Part shown: positions 8,570 through 17,279 of the stretch, in pieces | Position numbering within the stretch: the stretch's first letter is position 1 | Layout: every line of letters begins with the position of its first letter | Source of the DNA: Paulinella micropora | Lineage: Eukaryota > Cercozoa > Imbricatea > Euglyphida | Assembly: GCA_009731375.1 (NCBI GenBank) | Contig: BJOX01000267.1 | Span: 648,234-683,592 of the forward strand | Length of the DNA: 35,359 bases | Reading direction: 5' to 3' | Program-made: the position numbers and the translations under genes | The notes under the pieces: generated by a model | What the model was told of the DNA's origin: nothing | Seen by the model: only the letters and a program-made list of their open reading frames with translations | The model's database searches: none

Positions 8570-8749
8570 ATGATCGATGAAATGCATACGAATTCGGGTA
8601 GTATAGAGGTACCGGGCACAACCGCACCACGCGGAAACCTAGCCACTCCTACACTAGGGACACACCCGCCGATATCTCTATCTTATCTAAAATACTACCT
8701 AGGTCTGCTCTTCTACGGGAGAGAAGGGATAGGACCTAACTTGATATGA
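8570..8749 (+). CDS. Possible small ORF, 59 aa
   Basis: ATG 8570 opens 59 codons after the ORF5 stop (8559-8561), with GAGG at 8564-8567 two bases upstream. This is the third instance of that spacing. The product has a hydrophobic/aromatic stretch near its C-terminus (S-Y-L-K-Y-Y-L-G-L-L-F-Y). It matches no family I know. Its length is within chance expectation, and the start motif is the only reason to list it. Confidence 0.25.
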   Translation: MIDEMHTNSGSIEVPGTTAPRGNLATPTLGTHPPISLSYLKYYLGLLFYGREGIGPNLI

Positions 8750-9285
8750 CAAACGGGAAAAATGACCCTGCCCCGCCTGCCGTGGGGTGCGACGGCCCTG
8801 AAGGTATCTTGACGGGTCGGTAGTTGGTGTTGCCGCCATGGGTTGGAATAATTTCAGGCTAGCTCAACCTAGCCATTGCACATCACACTCGCCTCCTCTC
8901 GAGTTGTCATTCCGCCTCTCGCGGCTCTGACATGTGTAGGGTGTGATAGATTATTCCCCACAGAATGTCATGTCATTTATGTCAAGCCCCCTCAATCCTG
9001 TTGTTTGGGTGGAAGGTTGAAACATACCACGAGCCATAAGCATATATACTCCATTCATGCACTTAAGTGTCCCTATTCCGAAACAGCCCGATTCCTATAT
9101 AATCCCGAGGCAACAAGTACGGACAGGCGAAGGGACCCAAGGGCTCATGTCGCGCCCAAATCCCCCTGTTGACAAGTACATAAGTAAGCAAGTGTGCAAA
9201 GACGACAAACATCCAAATCCACACGACAAACACACTTACTTTACTCAAAATCTTGGCTCAACAATTCCTAAAATAACTTATAAGT
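8750..9285 (+). promoter_or_regulatory. Non-coding leader between the pol block and ORF6
   Basis: No convincing ORF covers these 536 bases. Two TATA-like stretches occur: TATATA at 9043-9048 and TATATAAT at 9096-9103. The latter lies about 180 bases before the ORF6 ATG. The last 110 bases before ORF6 are A/C-rich and unstructured-looking, like an mRNA leader. An internal promoter or a subgenomic mRNA for ORF6-8 would fit. A splice acceptor cannot be excluded. No LTR-like terminal repeats were found. Confidence 0.4.
9096..9103 (+). promoter_or_regulatory. TATA-like box upstream of ORF6
   Basis: The octamer TATATAAT sits in GC-richer flanks. With usual spacing a transcript would begin near 9125-9130, leaving a leader of about 155 nt before ATG 9286. 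Prediction from motif only. Confidence 0.35.
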
Positions 9286-10281
9286 ATGTCTCCTGTAGGC
9301 ATGGAAAAAGCCCTGGAGCTATATCTAGCGTTCCTATTAGCGTGCGTGGCGTCAGTGTGCGTTATCGTGGTGGTCCATTTGCTCATGCAAGCCATCGCGG
9401 TCGATAGGGGGAAAGCATCGGAACAACGGCAGGAAGGCCAGCCGATAGCAGGGGTGCCGCCGGAGGCCAAACAACCGCCTGGGTCCCAATTGCCTATGTC
9501 GGAGAGCCCCAGGTTCACCAACCCACCACACAAACGACACAAAGCAACGCACTCGGAAGATGAGGGGGCCGGAGACTTTCCGGAGGGCCTTACCCAACCC
9601 CGCCCGAGCACAAGCGCGTCCAATAGCCCACCCAGCAACACACACAATCTTTCGCCTACCGAGGCCCAGTATGCCCGCATGAGTTCGAAGGAAGTAGCAG
9701 CACTGGCTAGTACTGCGAACACACCTCCCTCTCCACCAACGGACGAGGATGTCGACCCGGAGGGTATAACCGCCCTACCAGAGGAAGACGACGAACCATG
9801 GCGTATGCCGGACGAGTTCGACCAATCGGACACCGCATACGAAACGGGGGAAGATAGTGATCCTGATGTGTTGGCGCGCAACCGAGCAAAGCGACGCATA
9901 AAGGCCCGCCGCCACTATTGGCGACGATTCGGCAGCCAAGACAAAACCGTACCTGACAAATACAGCGACGGGTTGAACCCGGTTGAGGAGTCAAAACCCG
10001 TTCCTGCGGTAACCGATTTGGAATATCAGCACCACCGCTGTCCACCGCCCGAAGAACCCGGACATTGGGGCAGGAACGAGGAGTTTGTGGCATACTTCCA
10101 CAAAACTGACGACCTCCCGTACGTTTACGGCCCGATCGACCGACCTGTATATTGTCACGGGGGAAATGGGTACGGTCGAACACTTACCGACTCGTTCGAT
10201 GGGAAACCAAGGAAGGGAAACCCAAAGCTCCTCCTTCCAGCCCGCCCCATAGGGTCAACTACGATAACATCAACCGATTGA
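9286..10281 (+). CDS. ORF6, single-pass membrane protein, acidic/proline-rich
   Basis: 331 aa from ATG 9286 (a second ATG is at 9301). Residues about 12-34 are a strong hydrophobic helix (L-Y-L-A-F-L-L-A-C-V and V-C-V-I-V-V-V), followed by D-R-G-K. This suggests a signal-anchor or cleavable signal at the membrane. Residues 45-165 are Pro/Ser/Thr-rich, about 170-205 are strongly acidic, and about 205-225 are a dense Arg/Lys cluster (A-K-R-R-I-K-A-R-R) that could be nuclear-localising or RNA-binding. The tail is Tyr/His/Gly-rich. It occupies the place where envelope-like genes sit in some Ty3/gypsy elements, but it has one hydrophobic segment, few Cys and no fusion-protein layout. The TGA stop overlaps the ORF7 ATG. 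Function unknown. Confidence 0.65.
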   Translation: MSPVGMEKALELYLAFLLACVASVCVIVVVHLLMQAIAVDRGKASEQRQEGQPIAGVPPEAKQPPGSQLPMSESPRFTNPPHKRHKATHSEDEGAGDFPEGLTQPRPSTSASNSPPSNTHNLSPTEAQYARMSSKEVAALASTANTPPSPPTDEDVDPEGITALPEEDDEPWRMPDEFDQSDTAYETGEDSDPDVLARNRAKRRIKARRHYWRRFGSQDKTVPDKYSDGLNPVEESKPVPAVTDLEYQHHRCPPPEEPGHWGRNEEFVAYFHKTDDLPYVYGPIDRPVYCHGGNGYGRTLTDSFDGKPRKGNPKLLLPARPIGSTTITSTD

Positions 10282-10283
10282 TG
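10279..10283 (+). promoter_or_regulatory. TGATG stop/start overlap between ORF6 and ORF7
   Basis: TGA (10279-10281) shares its A with ATG (10281-10283), and a second ATG follows at 10284. UGAUG and UAAUG overlaps drive coupled termination-reinitiation in several non-LTR retrotransposons and RNA viruses. The overlap is seen directly; its use here is inference. Confidence 0.55.
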
Positions 10284-11261
10284 ATGCCCTATCGAATTTC
10301 GGAGCACAATATGCTACGGGGGGTGGATCCGCACCTTCATCAAATAGCGGTTGAACGCGAAGAGCTCTCTAGGCCCGTTCGATACGCATTTGACCCCGCA
10401 TCGCGCCGAATACACCGCATATACCCTCCATACCCGGATATCACGGACGCGGAGCGCCGCCTGCGGCTCGAATGCCCTGCGCTAAGGCACACAACCAATC
10501 TGCGATCCAATCCCTTCCAACCTACGAAGGAACCATACCGGCACATGCTGGTCGGCAACCAGGTCAACTGGGTCCCGGACCCTCACCTATTTGAGGAGTC
10601 ACCAGCCAAGGGAGTCGTACTTGAAGGGAGAGTGCCCACACCGCCCCCACCACTGATGGATGAGAGAGGTGTCTGGTCCAACAACCCGAGCTGTTCCTAC
10701 ATGGACACGGACGCAAACCTCCTCATGGTGACCTGTTGCGGGCTGAACTCGGTGGCGGTCAATGGATCGTACGCCTGCAACCGCAGATGGACCTTACCCT
10801 CTGACATTTACACGTCACCAGAGCGTAACGGACCGCACCTCTGTCCGGAACACACGCTCACCTACAAGAGGCGGGAAAGGAAATTCCCGTTCACGAACCC
10901 AGCGCATGTTCCCCCAGGACCGCCAACCTGGCGCGCTCACGAAAATCCACTCCCACACGTGGAATCATACGTCCCTATCCCGAACGACCCTGCAACGCTA
11001 ACCGAGGCGGAGTGGGCGTTAACTCGTTCCATAATGGGCTGGACTAGCTTGTCCGACCAACAAAGGGCGTGTGTGCTCCGATTCTATGGCATAAACGCGC
11101 AGCCCAAACATCTCTTGGAACCCTATGAGCTCCGAAGGCTCCGATGGCCACAAATGGACATCAATTGCTACTACTACCTCCTGGAGGAAGCGGGTGTACC
11201 CCTTCCGGAGGAAGTAAAAGCATACCGGGCCTATCACCTAAGAAAGGGCCACCTCGCCTGA
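10281..11261 (+). CDS. ORF7, 326-aa protein with Cys/His cluster
   Basis: The start is taken at ATG 10281 because of the TGATG overlap. The frame is open further upstream without an ATG. The protein is rich in Pro, Arg, Tyr and His. A cluster of C (10692-10694), C-C-G (10734-10742), C (10776-10778) and H-L-C-P-E-H (10836-10853) looks like a treble-clef or related zinc site. No catalytic motif or membrane segment is visible. The last about 70 residues (after A-T-L-T-E-A-E-W) are predicted mainly helical by composition. It ends at TGA 11259-11261, with another ATG three bases on (11264). I recognise no family. A nucleic-acid-binding accessory or structural role is a guess. Confidence 0.65.
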   Translation: MMPYRISEHNMLRGVDPHLHQIAVEREELSRPVRYAFDPASRRIHRIYPPYPDITDAERRLRLECPALRHTTNLRSNPFQPTKEPYRHMLVGNQVNWVPDPHLFEESPAKGVVLEGRVPTPPPPLMDERGVWSNNPSCSYMDTDANLLMVTCCGLNSVAVNGSYACNRRWTLPSDIYTSPERNGPHLCPEHTLTYKRRERKFPFTNPAHVPPGPPTWRAHENPLPHVESYVPIPNDPATLTEAEWALTRSIMGWTSLSDQQRACVLRFYGINAQPKHLLEPYELRRLRWPQMDINCYYYLLEEAGVPLPEEVKAYRAYHLRKGHLA

Positions 11262-11263
11262 TA

Positions 11264-12027
11264 ATGGTCGGGGACGAGTTGCGCCGATTCCTGGAGGCTC
11301 TCGGCCTACCCCACGAGGAGAGTGCAACATAACCGTCTCTCCTCACCTTATCAAGATATATCCCCATATACATACCTAACCTTCGCCCTCCTACCTGGGC
11401 GGAGTTACTATCGTCCCCGGCCCCCTATGACTCCCGCCCGATTCCAGGGAGCGGCACGGCTGCGGCAAAGACATTACCTCCGTTTTCGCCAAGAACACAT
11501 GGCGACATGGCTCATAGCCGTTCGCTATAGTTTGTTCCGGAACGGCCATGGGTACCTACCTAATGTCGTGCCCAGTGATAGCGATCCAAGACCTACCGAC
11601 CCTCGACGCCTCCAACCATTGGGCGGAGAGATGGGCCAGACACTTCCGTCACCACGCCCGTCCAGAATGGGATGGCGCGGTACAAGACGTGGAGTTCCGA
11701 TGGCACCAGGCAACAACGCCGTTGGATTATATATATCGATATCACTCTCGACATTGTTACCCCCGATGGGAACCACGGTACGAATATAAACTCGGGGCCA
11801 TTATACGATAACTATACCCTGAGTATAAACCACTGCAATTATCTATCCGACCGTTCGAGCTCTCCGACGACGAACGGAAGATGATTCGGATCCAACTCAA
11901 TCACGAGCGTGACGATCCTCCCCTCGACCAAATCGAGGAACGTCCTCGCGGCCGCTCTCCCTCCCAGTCCAGCACTGAGGACAATGTCACCCGATATGTG
12001 GAAGCGGACGAGAATGACGAGTTTTGA
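11264..12027 (+). pseudogene. ORF8, broken third downstream cistron
   Basis: Coding-like sequence continues after ORF7 but switches frame. ATG 11264 opens 22 codons (frame 2, G-D-E-L-R-R-F-L-E-A) ending at TAA 11330-11332. Frame 0 then reads plausibly to about 11540 (for example Y-L-R-F-R-Q-E-H-M-A-T-W). From ATG 11548, frame 1 reads a Trp/His/Tyr-rich stretch to TAA 11809-11811. The same frame continues after that stop with hydrophilic, clearly protein-like sequence (F-E-L-S-D-D-E-R-K-M) to TGA 12025-12027. Two frame changes plus one internal stop suggest decay of a single gene of about 250 codons. Overlapping short ORFs are the alternative. No family recognised. Confidence 0.45.
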
Positions 12028-12433
12028 AACCATCCAAAAGGGGTTGTATATATCTCCATAGACACTTCTGACAATAACTTCCAGCTGGCCCGATTCAATT
12101 GTATATATCTATACAAAAAAAAAAGTCCACCAAGGACACCAAAAATGAAACAAACATCTAGACTGGCAAAGCGCCCGTTCATTCCAACAAATGCGCGATC
12201 TACGAGCAAGTTCATTATCCACCTAAGCGCTAATGAATCTGCTCATAGATCTGGTGATCGCGCTCCGACACCTCTGTCCTATAACAGGGATTCGGGAAGC
12301 ATACTGAAGATATCTCACCTGTTCTTCCCGTCCGTGGGTCAGATTGGGTGAAGTATCTAACGTACGACCCATTCCAGTCTTATGGTCTCCCAGCCAGAGA
12401 ACCCGACCGATTTGCGGAGTTCACTTGGAGAAC

Positions 12434-12627
12434 ACATTCATCCCAACCTTTCCAATTAGGGCAGATGGGGTGAAGATGTTGCCACACGGTCAAGTCCGAG
12501 GCGCGCTGTGAGAGCTTGCACCAGCAGTATACCCGCCAGAGGTTCTACTGTTGGACCAAATGCATCTCCGTCCTGGCGTTGGAAGACATTCATCCCAACC
12601 TTTCCAATTAGGGCAGCTGGGATGAAG
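12434..12627 (+). repeat. 42-bp direct repeat pair in the 3' UTR
   Basis: Positions 12434-12475 and 12586-12627 are nearly identical, both starting ACATTCATCCCAACC and ending TGAAG, with two or three mismatches. They are spaced 152 bp apart. Function unknown; possible cis-acting RNA elements or a local duplication. Confidence 0.85.
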
Positions 12628-12811
12628 GCCTTATCACAACCTGACCATGTCTGACCTCCGTCCCCCAGCGGGAATCCAAAGGAGTGTTGATAAGGGTACG
12701 AAGTGAGGTTGAGTCAGCAAAGATGCGACTTTACTTCAGACCCCAAGCCCGGCCAATTCGGGAAGAGCCAGAACACACGAAGTTACTCCTCACATTTGTA
12801 TGACAAGGGTC

Positions 12812-12829
12812 ATCAAGGGGGGGTGGAAG
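12812..12829 (+). other. Putative polypurine tract
   Basis: A purine run with seven to eight consecutive G and one T (AAGGGGGGGTGGAAG) ends directly before TGTAGAGC at 12830. This is the expected plus-strand primer position for an LTR element. It supports, but does not prove, an LTR start at 12830. Confidence 0.5.
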
Positions 12830-12845
12830 TGTAGAGCGAAAGTCA

Positions 12846-12888
12846 AAATTCAAATTTGAGAACTAAACCAAAAATCAAATTTGAATTT
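12846..12888. repeat. 14-bp perfect inverted repeat near LTR start
   Basis: AAATTCAAATTTGA (12846-12859) and its exact complement (12875-12888) flank a 15-base loop. It could form a hairpin or a paired binding site in U3. Confidence 0.8.
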
Positions 12889-13210
12889 CGCTTATCTTTC
12901 CGAAATCCAAATCTTTCGGAGTAACGCCTACAGTTACACTTCTTTCCTTCAATCGCCTATCTGATTCCTAGAAGGAAAAGAAGACTTCCATTTCGAGGCC
13001 AATTCTCGATAGCCAACATATTCCTTCCGCCCATATCTACCTCTCTACTCCTATTCCATGGGGGTTATCGGATAAACCGGGGAGGGAGGATTGTAGGCGC
13101 AGATAGGTAAATATTGGCTACTTTAATAATACCGGGTATTAAGCCGGACATATTACGAAGCTCTTCCCAACAGTAATCCAATTGTAGACAGGCAGCGATA
13201 GATAGTATTA

Positions 13211-13236
13211 CTAAAAAGGATCGTTACCCTTTTTAG
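13211..13236. repeat. 9-bp hairpin in LTR
   Basis: CTAAAAAGG (13211-13219) pairs perfectly with CCTTTTTAG (13228-13236) across an 8-base loop, just before the TATA-like stretch. Confidence 0.75.
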
Positions 13237-13421
13237 CCCGGATTATATTATCGTTAGGCAGGACAACGGGAACTGGTTGCTGTTTGCCTTGGTTGTTTTG
13301 GCTTCGCTAGTCTCCCACATTTTCCCATCATCTTTGATCCTTGCTTGTATAAGCTCAAGAAGATTGGGTTCAAGTTATTGGTGAAGTTGTTATTATTTTG
13401 TTTAGTAAAAGGATAGGCATC

Positions 13422-13427
13422 AATAAA
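13422..13427 (+). terminator. Candidate poly(A) signal AATAAA
   Basis: Canonical AATAAA inside the putative LTR about 590 bases from its start, a reasonable place for the R region. Motif evidence only. Confidence 0.35.
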
Positions 13428-13460
13428 TATATTCTTTTATAACAGAACCGATAAAATGGC

Positions 13461-13660
13461 TAAACTTGTGACTTGATATAATACTATCAAGGGACTCTTT
13501 GAATTGCACTTAGCATGAGTTTTTGTTCAAGTTAGGTATTAATATGTTTTCGCATTTACATATGGTGCAGGTTAAATTTGTGACTTGATACTATCAAGGG
13601 ACTCTTTGAATTGCACTTATGGGTTGTTGTTTTAGGTATGTTTTCGCATTTGTGCAGGTT
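13461..13660 (+). repeat. Imperfect tandem duplication in LTR
   Basis: Unit 1 (13461-13572, 112 bp) and unit 2 (13573-13660, 88 bp) are adjacent. Both begin TAAAyTTGTGACTTGATA, share CTATCAAGGGACTCTTTG, and end with GTTTTCGCATTT followed by GTGCAGGTT. The length difference is due to small deletions in unit 2. Confidence 0.9.
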
Positions 13661-13980
13661 ACGGACGTAACGCATCGTGTCAGTTGTCAAAGGGACACTC
13701 CATTTTTTACGGTTTTTCCCTCAGGCTTACTTGTTGCCACGGTTTGGGTTCCTGAATTCTAGCTTCCCTTTCTACTAATATTACAGAAGTGGAGGTTAGC
13801 TTTGAACCAGTCGTGTTCATTATTAAATTCCTTTTTTCCTTGAGCTCGTAAGGGTAAGACCAGGGGTCTTAATTAATAGAGTTACATTTAACGACTTTAA
13901 TAACAGATTGCCACCTTATCAATTTAGTAAGCTGTTACTATGACAATAATTTACATAAAACCAAACGCCGGGTTCCGACA

Positions 13981-14329
13981 GACAGTGGAAGAGTGAAGGA
14001 ACGGCTGGGGAGCGTGAGGGAGGTCCTCAGGAGCAGGAAGTAGAAAGTCTCAAGAGGCACCTAGGCCTCACCCATGACCATCTCCAAGACCAAAGCTCTG
14101 TACCAGGTACCTAGCCATCGTCCCTGTGAGTGCAAAGAGGCGAGCAAGGACACTTGAGGTCCCGTAGTCCAACTATAAATTATTAAAATACAAATTATTA
14201 AATAGTGTTTTCACATCGTGTTGATCAGTCTCTCCGTCTGTTGTCGCAGGCCTTCTTTATCCTGCAAATTCAACGTGTGTATGCGTGTGTGCATTCTATA
14301 CTTTCCTGCGACAAGTAGTACGTGTTACC
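13981..14329. other. Flank right of the LTR, no recognised gene
   Basis: A short frame open from about 13959 to TAG 14112-14114 reads protein-like (E-S-L-K-R-H-L-G-L-T-H-D-H) but has no ATG and crosses the supposed LTR end. AT-rich direct repeats lie near 14175-14205. It could be interrupted host sequence or an older repeat. Confidence 0.3.
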
Positions 14330-14513
14330 TCATGTATGTATGTATGTTGTATGTATGTACGTATTCATGCATGCATGCATGTATGTATGTATGTATGTAT
14401 GTATGTATGTATGTATATATGTATGTATGTATGTATGTATGCATGTATGTATGTATGTATGTATGTATGTATGTATGTATGTATGTATGTATGTATGTAT
14501 GTATATATGTAAC
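14330..14513. repeat. (TATG)n microsatellite
   Basis: About 180 bp of ATGT repeats with occasional GCATGC variants. Confidence 0.97.
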
Positions 14514-14557
14514 CTGTATGCAACCCAGTTGGCCATTTGGATCCCACCCACAACCCC

Positions 14558-14559
14558 TA

Positions 14560-14601
<42 letters not shown>

Positions 14602-14641
14602 GGATGGATAGATAGATAAATAAATAGATAGATAGATAGAT
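14558..14641. repeat. (GATA)n microsatellite
   Basis: Tetranucleotide GATA run with GGAT and AAAT variants, directly abutting the 3' end of an inverted family A copy. Confidence 0.95.
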
Positions 14642-14644
14642 GAA

Positions 14645-14865
14645 ATATCGACTATTGTCAGAAAAAGGAGCTTCTGATTTCGTCAACCAGGAAGTCTGTG
14701 GGTAAAGTATTAACCCGATGCCCAGCTAAGCCGTGATGTTTGCACGGAAGGGACTGATACAGGCAATACCAAAGCTCCCTAGTACCAGGCGGGGCCAGGG
14801 CTCGTTCCATAAAGCGCCCCTTGCAGAACGAGCTCCCACCTCTATTACAGAGGGCCCAGTAAGCA
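14645..14865 (-). repeat. Dispersed repeat family A, truncated inverted copy
   Basis: The reverse complement matches the last about 220 bp of the family A copies at 16779, 23455 and 28245 (shared blocks around GTACCAGGCGGGGCCAGGG and GCCGTGATGTTTGCACGG). It is truncated at its own 5' end and bounded on both sides by (GATA)n. Confidence 0.9.
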
Positions 14866-14872
14866 GATAGAT

Positions 14873-14910
<38 letters not shown>

Positions 14911-14915
14911 ATAGA
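14866..14915. repeat. (GATA)n microsatellite
   Basis: GATA run between inverted copies of families A and B. Confidence 0.95.
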
Positions 14916-15167
14916 TGAGATGTCGCAAAGGAATGTAGTCCTTGCAAAGGAACGCAGTTTGACATCAAACAGCAATTTGTGTACTCTGCATGTGTCCGGG
15001 ATGGGAATCACGGGTAGACTCTGTTCTGGAAAAAAGAAGAGGAGGACGTTGAAGAAAAAGGCAATCTAGGAATGGAGAGTGGGGAGGATAAGGAAGAAGG
15101 GAAAGAAAAGGAAGCCGTTAGTCCAAGTGTTTTGAGCACCGTAAGCTTGCGCAAGCTACAATGATGA
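14916..15167 (-). repeat. Dispersed repeat family B, inverted copy
   Basis: The reverse complement matches 17395-17645 and 20654-20795. It shares the 14-base palindrome AGCTTGCGCAAGCT at the far end and the ATCTCATC junction to the tetranucleotide tail. A frame across about 100 bp ([12 protein letters not shown]) is preserved in all three copies, but no coding function is established. Confidence 0.9.
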
Positions 15168-15168
15168 C

Positions 15169-15234
<66 letters not shown>

Positions 15235-15317
15235 GCGTTCAAGCATACATATACGACATTGCATAAAATCACACAATGCAGCACACCCGCGCCCTGTCTG
15301 GTCTGTCGGTCTATCGG

Positions 15318-15360
<43 letters not shown>

Positions 15361-15379
15361 GTCTATCTATCTATATCTA

Positions 15380-15463
<84 letters not shown>
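15168..15463. repeat. Inverted (GATA)n ... (TATC)n pair
   Basis: About 66 bp of (GATA)n (15168-15234), 76 bp of mixed sequence, then about 150 bp of (TATC)n (15311-15463). The two arms are complementary and could form a long hairpin. Confidence 0.95.
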
Positions 15464-15611
15464 GCGTAGAACCGTCAGACTGCACAAATCCGGGGCCTAG
15501 TGCCCATTCCCAGCCCGCTACCCAGTCGCTGATTGGCGGCGGGGTGGAATGGATGCCTATGTCTTCGGATATGCAGAGCTGATAGACCAAACATATCTAT
15601 CTGTCTATCCC

Positions 15612-15655
15612 GGAGGGCGTCCCTCCCCTCGATGTAAAAAAAATTGGTCGAGGGG
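15612..15655. repeat. Two overlapping hairpins
   Basis: GGAGGG (15612-15617) pairs with CCCTCC (15621-15626) over a 3-base loop. CCCCTCGA (15625-15632) pairs with TCGAGGGG (15648-15655). The stems overlap by two bases, so they could be mutually exclusive. Confidence 0.75.
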
Positions 15656-15784
15656 CCTGGACATTGGCGATGAAGACCAACCCTCCTAGAGCAAACTGCA
15701 CCACATGCCAGTTGGCTACCTCGCAAGGCTGCACCATGGGTAGCTGTGGCGTTGCGTGTTTCCTTTGAGCTCTCCCATAAAAGG

Positions 15785-15832
15785 TACTTACCCTGCACTT
15801 TGTGCTTGGTAAGTAGATCCCCCCGCTGGGGG
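15785..15832. repeat. Two consecutive perfect hairpins
   Basis: TACTTACC pairs with GGTAAGTA (8 bp, with an inner CAC/GTG stem), immediately followed by TCCCCC paired with GGGGGA. This compact structure could be part of a small RNA. It carries splice-donor-like bases but matches no snRNA I can recognise. Confidence 0.6.
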
Positions 15833-15926
15833 AGAGCCAGGAAGGCGAAGGCAGGCCTGAGCCGAGGATGCCTCCTGGTAGGACGCCTATGGCCTTTTGC
15901 CTATGCGACGCTCCTAGATAAACACT

Positions 15927-16778
<852 letters not shown>

Positions 16779-17258
16779 GGGGTTGGTTTTTTGAAATGGG
16801 TGCCATCTGTCGACAGACAGAGAATTAGGGGATGGTGTGGGTGTGCTGGGCCCGTGGTGGGGTGCCTTATGTGTGCCTAGCCATACGCCTATAAGTCACA
16901 TGCCGAAATAGCGACGGGAAGCACAATCCTGTTCCCTCATGGTGCCCTTTCTCGCTTGTTGAGCCCGGAATAAAACCCACAGTGCTCTGTCGGTTTATAC
17001 TAGACTGTCGAACAGTCTCGAAACTCCATCTGCTTACTGGGCCCTCTGTAATGGAGGTGGGAGCTCGTTCTGCAAGGGGCGCTTATGGAACGAGCCCTGG
17101 CCCCGCCTGGTACTAGGGAGCTTTGGTATTGCCTGTATCAGTCCCTTCCGTGCAAACATCACGGCTTAGCTGGGCTTCGGGTTAATACTTTACCCACAGA
17201 CTTCCTTGGTTGACGAAATCAGAAGCTCCTTTTTTCTGAAATTAGTCGATATCTCATC
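16779..17258 (+). repeat. Dispersed repeat family A, copy 2
   Basis: About 480 bp, more than 95 % identical by eye to 23510-23992 and 28350-28833. It contains the palindrome CTGTCGACAG and the perfect hairpin AGACTGT-CGA-ACAGTCT. It ends GATATCTCATC and runs straight into (TATC)n. It is shorter at its 5' end than the other copies, starting within the T-run. Confidence 0.95.
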
Positions 17259-17279
17259 TATCTATCTATCTATCTATCT

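Larger units (their letters stand above)
12028..12829 (+). other. Element 3' untranslated region
   Basis: No ORF of note. The short TGTATATATCT string occurs twice (near 12045 and 12099), with an A-run at 12115-12124. A 42-bp direct repeat is listed separately. By position this is the 3' UTR before the purine tract and LTR. Confidence 0.5.
1..13980 (+). mobile_element. Ty3/gypsy-type LTR retrotransposon, 5' end outside window
   Basis: The order gag-like, aspartic protease, RT, RNase H, integrase with a C-terminal GPY motif, extra ORFs, purine tract and putative 3' LTR is that of a Ty3/gypsy (Metaviridae-type) retrotransposon. The gag frame is open to the first base of the window, so the 5' LTR, primer-binding site and gag start lie upstream. 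The catalytic motifs of protease, RT, RNase H and integrase are intact. The element is unusual in splitting pol into separate ORFs and in carrying about 3 kb of additional cistrons between integrase and the LTR. The right boundary (13980, ending in ACA) is inferred from one LTR only and could be wrong by tens of bases or more. Target-site duplication and LTR-LTR identity cannot be checked here. Confidence 0.85.
12830..13980 (+). repeat. Putative 3' LTR (about 1.15 kb)
   Basis: It begins TGT after a purine tract and ends ACA (13978-13980). It lacks ORFs and is more AT-rich than the coding part. Inside are an inverted repeat, a TATA-like stretch (about 13243-13250), AATAAA (13422-13427) and a tandem duplication, all consistent with a U3-R-U5 layout. 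The 5' LTR is outside the window, so boundaries and the TSD are unverified. Confidence 0.45.
15464..15926. other. Non-repetitive island with clustered hairpins
   Basis: No convincing protein. It carries four perfect short inverted repeats, listed separately. The sequence between them is not similar to any other part of the window. Confidence 0.5.

Noticed and set aside
4451-8572. GAGG before ATG as a bacterial Shine-Dalgarno signal and the region as a prokaryotic operon
   Set aside because: A two-base spacing is too short for Shine-Dalgarno pairing, and the LTR element, SINEs and spliced exons are eukaryotic.
8562-9285. An LTR separating two different elements
   Set aside because: No terminal inverted TG...CA ends with a purine tract or primer site could be placed, and coding style is the same on both sides.
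9286-10281. ORF6 as an envelope glycoprotein
   Set aside because: It has one N-terminal hydrophobic segment, few Cys, no C-terminal anchor and no cleavage or fusion-peptide layout; position alone is not enough.
15785-15832. U1 snRNA gene (TACTTACC resembles its 5' end)
   Set aside because: Beyond these eight bases nothing matches U1 stems or the Sm site; the bases are explained by a local palindrome.
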